NCBI GenBank assembly: GCA_004352715.1
Contig: SCFE01000002.1
Coordinates: 812,673 to 876,672 of the forward strand
Source: Hofstenia miamia
Lineage: Eukaryota; Xenacoelomorpha; Acoela
Direction of reading: 5' to 3'
Length of the DNA: 64,000 nt
Made by a program: the position numbers and the translations under genes. Shown here piece by piece: positions 11,737 through 22,585 of this stretch (the stretch's first letter is position 1; each line of letters opens with the position of its first letter). The notes beneath the pieces were generated by a model. That model had not been told where the DNA came from. It made no database searches and saw only the letters and a list, made by a program, of their open reading frames with translations.

Positions 11737-12290
11737 ATGGCGTCACTACTTACTGATTCTACTGGTCAAAATAATCCTACCAATGTTGGACACTTAAAAA
11801 TACTACTTCAGCAGACACATATTCGCGATGAAGTTACAGCGAGTTTTGATAATGAACAGAACCAAGTATACTTACGGGCAAGTTCATGTTTACCCAAAAG
11901 TATACAATTTTTAAATGCCCAATTAATAGAAAAAGTTTCAAGCATCTGTTGTTTTATTATTCAGCCACGATTTGTGCACGTAATTAGGCAGTTTATAGAC
12001 ATAAGAACAAGTAATAAGGGGAAGTGTCATCTCTTATACAAGTGCTGGCCATTACTGATAAGGAAATCTTTGCTGATGTGCACAAGCTTTGTCAAATAGT
12101 GTTGACTATTCCGCAGACTTTTTTGAAGTGTAGAAAGACTATTTTCATCTGTAAAATCTGTCAAAACCAGATTACGAGCGAGAATGTGCACGAAACATCT
12201 TAGCAATTTGGTGCTGCTCTCATTCGATTCGAGCGCGATTTGACACAGCTTGGATAAAAATCGTATCCTACAAATATTCAAGTCGTTAAA
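11737..12290 (+). pseudogene. hAT-like transposase remnant (ZMYM1-like C-terminus)
   Basis: The 120-residue frame 11737-12099 has no strong motif, but the next frame shift gives ITDKEIFADVHKLCQIVLTI followed by PQTFLKCRKTIF and later FERDLTQ. This order resembles hAT dimerisation domains. The expected ERSFS cluster is eroded. Function is lost. Assignment to hAT rests on this short region and on the terminal repeats of the surrounding element. Confidence 0.45.
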
Positions 12291-12568
12291 ACAAAGGCTG
12301 TTGCAATTATTCTATCAATTGAAAACTAATAAAGCTTTTTGTATTTGTTTTATTTTTGATTACATGTACTGTGCAAGTCAGTGTAGTTAAATTATCTAAA
12401 ACATTATCATGTTCAAATTAGTTGATACTATTCTTACTAATAACGTGTTTGCATGTAGCGATAGTGTAGTGTGCGATCTAACATGCAATACCTGTGATTT
12501 TTAATAACACAAATTGTATTAATCAATATCTTTTTAGTATGCTCCCCAAAATTTTGTTTAACCCACCC

Positions 12569-12784
12569 NNNNNNNNNNNNNNNNNNNNNNNNNNNNNNNN
12601 NNNNNNNNNNNNNNNNNNNNNNNNNNNNNNNNNNNNNNNNNNNNNNNNNNNNNNNNNNNNNNNNNNNNNNNNNNNNNNNNNNNNNNNNNNNNNNNNNNNN
12701 NNNNNNNNNNNNNNNNNNNNNNNNNNNNNNNNNNNNNNNNNNNNNNNNNNNNNNNNNNNNNNNNNNNNNNNNNNNNNNNNNNNN
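12569..12784. other. Assembly gap (216 N) beside a C homopolymer
   Basis: The run of N ends in twelve C residues and begins after ccaccc, so the gap probably covers a G/C-rich hAT terminus that was hard to sequence. Confidence 0.95.
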
Positions 12785-12818
12785 CCCCCCCCCCCCATTC
12801 AAATCCAGCTACGTGCCT

Positions 12819-13592
12819 AAAACCAACTAATGCTGGACGCACAACAGAATAATGATAGATTTTGTATGGATTGCTGTTCTCAATTGTTTTTGCATTGCGC
12901 ATAGTGGGAATTCATTTCAACCATTGTTTTCTGCACAATATCACAAAAATGCCGTTGATGCGCATATTGATGCAAGTATACTACGATATATATGCATGGC
13001 TACGTATTCAAATACAATGACAGCAGTGACGTTACCAGCGTTTGACAGTTGCGGGTCACATAAATATCTGATATATTATACTTTTTGACATTTTGCATCT
13101 CTAAAGTTTGCAATAAAAATATATTTATTAATTAAATTTTTGAATAGCAGTAATATCAGAGCACTCGTTTATCGTAAATATAAATTAATTGGAAGTATTT
13201 TAGAATTTGTAACAGCTCATAAAAGTGAACAATAAAACAAAAAGTATAAAAACAAAATCTCAATGTTATGATAACAAGGTGCTATAGTTTTATATGCTGA
13301 TATGCTAAAATCAAATTCATCAATGAAAGTGTCTAGATCCATTTTCTCTCCATTCATGTATCAATTTCAATAGAAAGAATTGCATAATCAATTCGAGGCC
13401 ATTGCATTGTGAAGACATATTTTGGTAAGAGTATACAAACAAAAAAGTATCCTTATAAAGAAGGTTGAATTTTGCTAGTCCTAAAACCGAGGACAACTTA
13501 GCATCTGTTGTTTTGATAAGATACTTCATTGATGTCTTTCATCTTTGCAGAGCCGTTCTCCTACTTCGCCTACTCTTCCATCTGCTACTACC
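12819..13592. other. No gene recognised
   Basis: Short AT-rich frames only, without a recognisable family motif or repeat boundary. Confidence 0.4.
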
Positions 13593-13927
13593 TCATCTCA
13601 TGTGACTGTCCTCGTTGCCGTAAAACTGGACTTTTATTTTTGTTGTTTGCCTTGAGCGGCTAATAAAGTCCTTCATTATTATTATTCTTACTTCTCTACT
13701 TCTCACAACTTCATGCTGGTAATCGACCTGGCAATGGATCGGAATGTGATAATTTAGTCCAATGGGTACCATCCTTCTAACAAATTGTTCACTGGAGGGA
13801 GATGAAGTAGGTCTACTATCGTCTTCAGATGATACATCAGATTGTTCAAAATCATATGACCATTTGGTATGATCAGCTTCAAAGTAATTCCCTTCATTAT
13901 CACTGTCCAAATCAGTAGCGGATTCAT
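13593..13927 (-). CDS. Hypothetical acidic protein fragment
   Basis: The minus-strand frame of about 110 residues begins, after an in-frame stop, with PSDESATDLDSDNEG and continues with SDVSSEDDSRPTSSPSSEQF, a strongly acidic and serine-rich stretch. The second half is basic. No family was recognised. Acidic N-termini of this kind occur in piggyBac-like transposases and in many nuclear proteins, so this may be a transposon or exon remnant. An overlapping frame (13754-14092) is a probable shadow. No start, intron or partner sequence fixes the gene limits. Confidence 0.25.
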
Positions 13928-15954
13928 CAGAAGGCTAGTTTTGCAAAATCGAAGATGAGGAAAACATGATTGTTTGCGACTTCTTTGGTTCACGTGCGTA
14001 CACAAACTTCTAAAATAGTGCAATATGCGAATAAATGAATTCAAATGGTTTATGGCATTTTTGAATTTTATTACCACAATTGAATGCTGCAAATTTGAAA
14101 ATTTGTCAAATTTTCAATTTTATTACTACAATCGAACACTGCAGCTGTACCAAAAAGATTGAAGCAGCTTTCCTTGACCTCCTCTGACGATGGCATAGAA
14201 ATCTGCTCTGTTGTAAACAAACAAAAGCTTCAAAAAAATAATAAATTGTTATGTACATGTATATGTGGAATCTAACTATAATTGAAATAATTTATCAATG
14301 CAAAGCTGGTGCGAAAATTACTATGGTATCATATTTTGTACTGTGGTCTTTCTAGGAAAAATCAATTTAATAGGCAACAAATAAATGCTATTTAATTGTT
14401 AACACTTTTGTCAGATTAAGAGTATTAATGTAGAAAATATCACGGGAGGAATCTACCATTCAATTCAAATAGCATCATTTATACGCATTTGTATATTGAT
14501 TGGTATCAAAAATGACACCACGGTCTTTCTAGTGTTGTAATTATTATTAGGAAAACCAGAAATATGACTTTAAAAAGACAAAGTATATTCTTATTTTTAC
14601 GACAAATATGACGGAATTTAAGTAAAAGGCCCTAAAATGTTACCATCCATTTTTCAAAAGGATCTATTAAGCAATATGAAAAGTTTTACTGAGAACAAAG
14701 TATAAAACAAATACAAAAAATTTTATAATATTAACTCAATTTTTTCAAGCAACTACTTCACTAAATTATAATAACAGCACATAAATTTATATATATTATT
14801 GTGGGTTAACTAGGAGTTTTCTCAACATAGAAATACATCTTTCAACTGCAACCGATGCTGCTTGATATTTTCATAACTTGTCATGGAATTCCGATTGAAT
14901 GACCGATTGAAAGCATGATAACCAGAAACCAATAATATTGCCAAAAAAGTAATTTTGAACACCGTTGTTAAAACAAAATTATGCTAGTTCTCTGGGATGT
15001 GGAAGTCTTTTAAAAATTCTGAACAAATGTGTGTAATGCTGTTCCTGCAAAATTTCAAAGCATTCTGAAATTGAATATTCATAACTAGTTTATCAGTATA
15101 GATATTTTCTATAATATTTAGTTTAGAGAATTTTGCATTGAAATTTTTTATTGAGCAGTTTGTTTTAGATCTAGACACACATTTGCGAATTGCGGCATGT
15201 AAAAGTCATCGTGGCCCTAATGAAGGGGTTCTCGAGCTTGCTTGACCGACTCACCATTTGTTAAAATATCATCTGCCTCTTTATTTCCAAAATTTCAAAA
15301 ATTTCAATATCCCATGGAAATGGCTACTACGGATTTACAATATTCGGTCCAGATCATGTCTAATAAACTTTTATGCAAGGTTATATTATATATAATTCGC
15401 CTCTGGTGTTTAGCTTCACTCCAATAGAATCAGTGCGGGTCTCACACAAGTGTTCGTGGACTTGGGAACATTGTCGGTCACATAACAATATAATTTAAAC
15501 CATTGCTGTTTTATTATAGATGTTTTAATGGAGAATTCATTGATATTTGTGTGTCTAGTCTAAGTTTCCACGTTACTTTACATTCATTTAAAATTTAAGC
15601 ATCCGAGAAGTTACTCGGAATTACTCTGGGTAACAAAAAATATGTTTTGAAAGTCGTCCAGGGTTTTCCAGTTGAATAAGACAAATTTTGATGCTCTGAG
15701 TTTAAAAAGGACCTTGGTTTTTTTCAATCAGGTCAGGATTTTTTGCTACAGAAATTTTAAAAAAATCGATTTTTTTGAGGAAAACACATTTCCGCCAATC
15801 ATCGGCTGAGAAACCCATGACGATTTTTCTATTTTCCTCAAGAAATAAACGTCAACGTATCCAAATTCATTCAGTTTATATTTACTCCATCAAATTTGAG
15901 ATGCAAAATTATCATAGTATTAGTATAAGAACAAGAGTTTTGTGACACAAAAAT
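13928..15954. other. No gene recognised
   Basis: About 2 kb of AT-rich sequence. Small frames at 14984-15178 and 15242-15427 have no family motif. The phrase gtggtctttctag occurs twice (about 14342 and 14521), hinting at an old local duplication. Confidence 0.4.
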
Positions 15955-18135
15955 TCAAAGTTCACTGCATAATCGGCTTTTCCTCGATTCCCGGGTGTGA
16001 GCAGCTGCTGGGTTATCACTCTTCAGCAACCATCAGTAGTCCGCCATCATTACTGCATCCCACCTTTCCTCCTTGATATCTTGGTGAAACGTTTCTCACT
16101 GCTCGTCGCTCATCGCCCCAAGGATTACAGGAAACTTCCCTATTAGCGAGAACAGGAAACACATCTTTATGCTCATCAAACACCCGAGTTTTTGGAAGGC
16201 CTCTATCATGCTGCGCAAACGATTTCCAGGCGGCACACTCTAGCATGTTCAGGGAGTTTTCGAATTTTGTGTCTTTTATAAGGTGCCGTATCTTTGGGCC
16301 ATTGAGAATGTCGGCCTTCAGCTTCTCAATGGTCAATCGAGGAAAGGCTCGGCACAGGTAGTTGAAGCTCCTCCCATCCTTGTCATTAACCTAAGCTTTA
16401 TGTGTAGTGGTGAGATCAATATCTTCTCCTTTTCAGCAAGAGGTTCATTTATGATGTTTCTTACCCCAGGTACTAACTGCTCCTGCCACCCATTCATTCT
16501 TTACATTAGTGCTGGGCTCGGTCTCGACTATGGCTGAATCCGGACAGGATAATCGGGGAAGGATAAATCCGGACAGGGCAGGATATAATGGAGATAAATT
16601 AAATCCGGATAAAATTTATATTAGGAATTCAAAACTAAAAACCTGAATACATCAACAACATATTTCTCATGAATTTTGCCAGTACTTTATTGTCATAATA
16701 GTGTATCGAAATCTAGGATGTAAAGAGTATTAATATTGGAACTATTTCACAAGTTGTTGATTTTAATGAGATTGACTGTTTTACCCTAATACCATTTTAT
16801 GTCAGCTTGTTGTCAACGTGTTTAGCCATTCTTTAACTAGTGTACATAGTACCTTGTGAAGGATTTTTCACGTCATAGTTTTATCATCAGTAAATTTAGA
16901 TTTTGAAAATGTAAGTGTTTTATGATGCCTCAGAGATTGGAGAAATGTTTTGAAACGCGTTGCTTCGCTTAAATTTTTTATTTTAGTTTACTTTCAATAA
17001 GCATTGAATTTTCTTGATAAGCAGCCAAATATGCGTTGGCACTGCTAATTAAAATGTTTTGCAGGTAAGCGTTGCTTCGGAAATATTGGAACACAACATT
17101 ACTTTAACGTAACGACATTGCACTACATTGTGTTATTCCATGTATTGCTGTTCATAAGCTAGTTAATGAGAGGATCTTGTTAGCGTGCAGGTGTAGATAA
17201 ACAAACTGCTGGTTGACTTAACCATGACAAAGTCCTGCCTAAGTAATGTTTTATAAAAATGAGAAGTTGCAAGATAACCGTTTATCCGGATAAATCCGGA
17301 AAGGATAAAATAAATTTAAATCCGATAGGGCAGGATACATTTTTGTGTCAAACTCACTCTAGTCTCTACTGTCCCACATACAAAGAACATGGGTACTTCG
17401 TGAATGCGCATACTTCTGACCAAGTAGAAAGTTCACCATCTTGTAGTTGACGCAGATAATCCATTGGTGCTGCTCATATTGGATTTTGTCGAGCACATAC
17501 TTCACTGCTTCGTATTTCTCTTCGAGTGTTGTGGAGTGCACAAGACGGATTGAAGCGAACTGGTTCCTGTTGTGAAACAGCACACACTTTAAAGTGGGCT
17601 TGAAGAGTCGCCCATCTCTCGGATCGTATTGAGGAGTGTTGAATTTAACAAGAAAACTGGCGGCATCTTTGCAGAACAATACGTCCTACTCCTTCCCGAA
17701 GTATCCCATGTAGTCTTTTTACAAAACAAAGTGATACGCGCGTTCTCGCCAAGAAGACTTTTCTCTTTGAGTCGGGAGGCCAACAGCACAGAGGAATTCT
17801 TCAACAACCTGAGATCCCGAACCAGATTATTAAGCTCGCATTGTGAAAGGGCTGCGGAACCTCTTGTTTTTAATACTCCTCTTCTGTATCACCTTGTCGT
17901 TGCTGTCAGGAAGTTCTCTGAATGCTGGTGCAGGAATTTCTTCGCAGTGAGAAACTAGACAGCGCGCAGATGATACGTACTGGAGGCTGTGCTGACTCTT
18001 CCTGTCAGTAGCATTGATGGTGCAGAAATAACAATCTGATCCATTGTCAAACAGCTCCCTCCAAATCATCAAAATCCGAAACTTCAGTGAAAGTTTTGCT
18101 TCATTTGTTCACCTCCGGAGGTTTTCCACCCACGT
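15955..18135 (-). pseudogene. Broken copy of an uncharacterised repeat-associated protein family
   Basis: Minus-strand fragments in shifting frames follow one order: MIWREL...DCYFC, VSHCEEIPAPAFRELPD, LLASRLKEKSLL, FKPTLKCVLFHNRNQFASI, QYEQHQWIICVNYKMVNFLL, CMWDSRD, INEPLAEKEKI..PLHIKLRLM, IEKLKADILNGPKIRHLIKD, AAWKSF, DEQ-ETFHQDIK, MMADY-WLLK and finally RESRKSRLC. From memory this order matches a large uncharacterised family that is multi-copy in many arthropod, cnidarian and mollusc genomes. Its activity is unknown. At least four frameshifts, several stops and an insertion (about 16535-17345) between CMWDSRD and the PLHIKL block show the copy is dead. Confidence 0.7.
16535..17345. mobile_element. 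Insertion splitting the 15955-18135 pseudogene
   Basis: This segment separates two stretches that are adjacent in intact family members. Near each end it has the same-orientation motif ggataaatccgga followed by agggcaggata (16561-16584 and 17289-17335), plus extra aatccgga and tatccgg copies. No target duplication or inverted termini were found. It may be a non-autonomous DNA element or a direct-repeat-ended element, and the class is undetermined. Confidence 0.4.
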
Positions 18136-18932
18136 CTTTCACGCTGTCTGCGGTGTCCATGACTTATCTTGGCCTCCAGCTTGACTTATAAGTAAGTTTA
18201 GTAGGCGCGCTTCACAAATCCTGTGATGTTCTTCGTATTCACTGACAACATGTTTTCTCAGCAGATGTAGCAGAAAACTTCAGAATTATTGCTGAATGAT
18301 CGTTGGCCAAAGTAATATCAATAAACTGAAAGTAATAGCAGGATTCAGCTGACTATCAGCTAATGAAATTTTGAATTTATTTGATTGGCTTATTTAACCC
18401 TTTCGTGAGAGCTATTCAATCAGTAACCTTGCAATCACGCATACATGTAGGCAGCTAATTTAGAGAAAGAAGTTAATTTTTAATTCTTCAAGAAAAATAT
18501 GATTGAACTCAAAACCGCTTATATTAGCATATGTATAGCTCATCGGGTAGGCCTATTACTGTATCTCTGAAAATAGACCTGATAGAGCAAAATCAATGTG
18601 ATATTCGACTCAGAACACCAAAATTAGTTTATATATAAAATAAATATAAAAATATACTTTAGTATCCACAAAATATAAAAACAGCATATTATATATAATT
18701 AAATCTATTTACAGTATAAATAGCAAAACACTGTAATTACAAAGTGGTTGAATAAGACTTAGGTGTTATTATTTGTAGTAACTTTTTTTCCCGCTATCCT
18801 AACCAACAGTTGATTCGTTTTACCCATGTCAGTTTGATGTCTTGACCCATGACCTAGTTGACCAATTACCAAAAAGCCATCCATCAGCATTTCTGTATTT
18901 ACTTATGCTAATTCTGCAATGTTTTGAAAATA

Positions 18933-19855
18933 TACCGAGCGTTCCAAAAGTCCTCGTCGCTTAACATGACGAAGACTTTTGGAACGCCAAAAGCGTTCGA
19001 TGCGCATTCACTGATTTCTATTCTTTTGTTTTATCTTTGAACATCAATCCGCCAGTTATATATGCTTTAATATTTGCATTTTAATCTATTGAATATTTTG
19101 AATTATTGAGTGGCGACAGTGATTTACTATTCCCTTTTCAGGATGAGTTGGCGACAGTGATTGTCTTCTCGGATGAAAGCACGTTCTATCTGAATGGGCA
19201 AGTTAATAAACACAACTTGTTTTATTATTCAAAGGAAAATGAGCATCGCTCCAAGCAAACTCCGATGAAATCTGCCGGTATTACTGTGTGGGCAGCAGTC
19301 TCTTACGATGAAGGCATTGTGTTCGACATTTCGGATTCTACGATGACCAAAGAGCGATATGTTACTATTCTGCAGGACATAGTGTCACCCTTCATCTCAG
19401 AAGAACATTATTATCAACACGACGGAGCCACGCCACATTTCAGCTTATTGGCGAGAAATTGGTTGAACGAAAACTTAACTGGCAGATGGATTGGTCGGAG
19501 AGGTTCTCAAGAATGGCCACCGCGTTCTCCGGACTTGACTGTGTTAGATTTTTGGTTGTGGTGTTATGTGAAAGACAATGTTTATCGTCGTGGTTGCAAA
19601 ACGAATGAGGAGCTAAAACAAGCTATTGCAACAACTTTGACCAGTGTCCCTCTTGAAATGATACGAAATTCTTTCAGGGTCTGTGTGTCAGAGAAAATGG
19701 AGCTCATATTGAACATTTGTTATAGTTGCTTTAGTTCAATTTATATCTCAGAAATATATAACTCTTATTACATGCCTTTGTTTTACATTACCGTTATTTA
19801 TCGGAGAGTACTGAGGTAAAATTTCCAGCGACGAGGACTTTTGGAACGCTCGGTA
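18933..19855 (+). mobile_element. Mariner-like element, internally truncated, perfect 29-bp TIRs
   Basis: The left terminus (18933-18961, starting taccgagcgttccaaaagtc) is the exact complement of the right terminus (19827-19855, ending ttttggaacgctcggta). TA dinucleotides flank both ends, as expected for Tc1/mariner insertions. The body carries a truncated transposase frame. The left TIR is followed at once by a second, inverted partial copy (gacgaagacttttggaacgc), giving a hairpin at 18940-18987. The full length is 923 bp, short for an autonomous element of about 1.3 kb. Confidence 0.93.
19106..19819 (+). pseudogene. Mariner-like transposase (DD41D type), N-terminus missing
   Basis: The DDE domain is preserved: FSDES (first Asp), QHDGATPH (second Asp) and PRSPDLTVLDFWLW (third Asp). 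There are 41 residues between the second and third Asp counted at LD-F, which matches the DD41D (rosa-like) branch of the IS630-Tc1-mariner superfamily rather than DD34D mariner. The paired helix-turn-helix DNA-binding region is absent and the frame has no ATG before conserved sequence, so the enzyme cannot work. The phrase tggcgacagtgatt occurs twice at the 5' edge (19112 and 19149), which suggests the deletion joined there through repair. The frame ends just before the right TIR. Confidence 0.85.
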
Positions 19856-20935
19856 TATATTCCTTATATTTCACATCTTATTAAGGTACTGTTTTGCGGG
19901 AATAACTGTTAAGAAGAAAGAATGCGATGGAAAGTAGTTATCAGACGAATATACAACATCGGATGTATATGCATAAAGCGATAAGGTCTTCATTCCGAAT
20001 CTGATTTCACATTGGTGTTGCAAAGTTAGCTATTTCTATAGTTTATTGACGGTTTAGTCATATATAAATTGCAACATTGTTTCAATCCAATTACGGCATC
20101 CTATCATTTTTATAAATTGACTAATGAATGGTAATGGACACAGCATTGTTGAACACAGGCTCTACTAATTGACTATTAATTTCATTCATTAATTTGTATT
20201 TCATAATTGCTATGGAAATATATTGTCAACAACTGCCTTTCTGTTCACTTAGTCCTATTTAGGTTGGGCGTTTTAACATACTTATTTTCGTTCTAGTGAG
20301 CCAATCATTCCATAATTTTACAAGGGTTTTCTTAATTTTGTAACCTTAAACATGCAACTTTACAATCATAAAATTTACTTTTCAATAATAAACAAATATA
20401 TCTGCTTATGTCCGCGGTTTTTTTCCGATAAAATCAAATGTGACGTCATAGTGTGTTTGGAATTTCATGAGTGACGTTAATGGTATTTTTTAAAAGAAAA
20501 TATGGATAATGTACCTTAATATTGTTCCCACCATCTTTGACAGTTTAGATGCATTTCCATTACCCTGTAATTTTTATGGCTATTTTACTGTTTCCTTCTT
20601 TACAATAGTAGTTTTGAATACACATTAGAAGGTGACTCTACCTCCACCCAACAAATTTTGGAGAAATGAATCGACCCAAAACCTTAAAAAGGCGTAAAAC
20701 TAAATTTGATGCTAGTAAAATTTTGGGTGGGCTTTCAGCGTCCAGCTTGGCTCAATTTTTCATAATAATTAAATATGTATGAGCTAGGGTTAATTTACCC
20801 AACCTCAACCTAAATAGGGTTAAGGTATTAGGTTGCATGTCTCAACTTTAAAATCTTGCTTTTTAATTAGGTTTTTAATTGTTTTTTTTAATTCTAAATG
20901 GATGAATTTAATTATCATTCGAGTGAAATCCTTTG
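19856..20935. other. No gene recognised
   Basis: AT-rich sequence with no convincing coding or mobile-element structure. Confidence 0.4.
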
Positions 20936-20939
20936 TTCC

Positions 20940-21405
20940 AATATCGATGACCTCTTCCGGAAGGTTAAGTCGTCCACATTTATTGGACCACTTATTAGAA
21001 TTAATAGAAGGCCCTGATTGTAAATAGGCATACTTAGCTAGTCAAATTATTGTGGACTGTGTTAGTGACAGTGCTGAAAATAGAAGTGCGCTCTGCTCCC
21101 AAAATTCCCGTTATCTTAACCTTACTTCGCGTGGTAATATAATTACCCGTCGGTTTGGTTACATTAAATTTAACAGTCTATTGTTAAATGATAAAATTTG
21201 TTGCAATCCGGAAGAGCTTATTGATTGTATGAAGCATTTAGTTTCTTCTATGTATGATATGGAGCAACTAACTTTTCATTACTGTATTGGCAAAGATGTT
21301 TTTGCGGTGGTAGGCGGTGCGATAAGTTTTGCAAAAATATCTTTCGCCAAACCCTCTAATTCCATAGATAACAGTTGTCACGAAAATATACTACATCAGC
21401 TCTAA
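20940..21405 (+). pseudogene. Second ataxin-10-like sequence, N-terminal half, probably a pseudogene
   Basis: Translation gives LDHLLELIEGPDCK, a TAG stop, then YLASQIIVDCVSDSAENRS, GYIKFNSLLLNDKICC and LIDCMKHLVSSMYD. It aligns with the gene at 7004-8014 (LDKLHALIDGPDLK, IASQIIANSVVNNPKNQS, GFALLNVLF, LVKCIQPLISSLN). Divergence is high, so the duplication is old or the copies evolved fast. One in-frame TAG at 21025 replaces a serine codon, and no C-terminal half follows. Apart from that stop the frame stays open for about 150 codons, so a sequencing error or a real second gene cannot be excluded. Confidence 0.65.
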
Positions 21406-21873
21406 ATTAACAAAGTAAAAAGGGGTTTAAGCGTTTTCGAATTGGTTGGCTATTTTTTGATTTGATGATAATTTTTTAATGAGATGCTATACAAAAGTAG
21501 ATTTATGACATTTGAGATTGCATAGCAAAGTTACTTTCTATGTTTTTCATTTAGGGTATGCGTTCCTATTTTTTCAATTGTTTAAAGTCGTGCTAATGAA
21601 ATTAGCCGCTAGCAGAATGATTAAAATCATTTTAAGACGCGATTGAATCCCAGTGACTGCAAATTTTCAACAAACCTTGATTAGGAATAGTCCATATTGG
21701 GTTCTAACTGTTTAAGTTCTAACATCGGTAAGCGTAGGAATTAGTTGAAGGATTCACTTCATTCGCTGGTTGAGTGAAGTCTTCCTCAAGTTGAATTAAA
21801 TTTTGTTTGGGGCTATGGGGATTTTGGAGATATCAAATGAGGTATCTACAAATTTAGATGGTGAGCCAATGGT

Positions 21874-21901
21874 TATATATATATATATATATATATATAT
21901 A
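21874..21901. repeat. (TA)n microsatellite
   Basis: A run of about 28 alternating t and a bases. Confidence 0.95.
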
Positions 21902-22467
21902 ATGGGTAATTGATAAAAACGTTTGCATATCTAAACTGCATTTCATTCAACAAAATATATGTGATAATCTATTAGGGTGAGATACAATTTGAGTAACTTT
22001 TGGATTAGACAATTTTTTTTGGACTTTTTCAATCTGAATTTTTTAATAAAATGTGAAGCTTAGACATTCTACCTCATCATCTATTTTTAACTTCATGCCT
22101 TTTTCGTATAATTATTCCGTGTTATGTGCTTTGTTTTGAAGAGATGGTTTGGCTTCATGATTTTCGAAATATCATTTTTTTAATAATTAAAAATACTTTA
22201 GAGTTGTACACTGTTTATTTCAAAATTGCATTCAGTGTGGCATTTTTCTGGACTGAAAATTTCACAAAGTTACCCATGAGACATTTTAGTGCGTAGCACA
22301 ACTGTGCATTTATAGTTTTATCACAATTAGGTTAATACTTATTGTTCTATATTTAGCAACCCATACTAGTTTATCCTGTGTTTTTGTGTATAGAAAATTC
22401 GGAAAATGCAGAATAAGAATTGCTTCTTTTGCGAATAACATGTTTTAGTGGGCTGCTGATTTGGGGA

Positions 22468-22585
22468 ATGGGAACCAAGCAATATACAATGGATGAGGTG
22501 CGCAACCACAATACCAAAGATGACTGTTGGTTGGTAATTAGTCGCAAGGTTTATGATGTAACCAATTGGATCCCACGACATCCAG
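22468..22585 (+). CDS. Desaturase exon 1 (cytochrome b5 start)
   Basis: Encodes MGTKQYTMDEVRNHN..., then DDCWLVISRKVYDVTNW and HP of the haem-binding HPGG. The donor is ccag|gtaat, leaving phase 1. Confidence 0.85.

Larger units (their letters stand above)
10586..12818 (+). mobile_element. Probable decayed hAT element with transposase remnant
   Basis: The left end agacacgtaactacgagggg (10586) resembles the complement of the right end, aggcacgtagct..., which ends at 12818. Both are followed by G/C runs, as in hAT termini of the aggcacgtagc type. Inside, the plus strand near 12040-12290 reads KLCQIVLTIPQTFLKCRK in one frame and, shifted, LIRFERDLTQ. This resembles the C-terminal dimerisation region of hAT transposases of the ZMYM1-like kind (LTIP-T, then ERSFS). 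Stops and shifts interrupt it. A 216-bp N gap (12569-12784) lies just inside the right end. The flanks show no clear 8-bp duplication. Confidence 0.5.

Noticed and set aside
12437-12902. Frames made largely of unknown residues
   Set aside because: They exist only because the N gap contains no stops.
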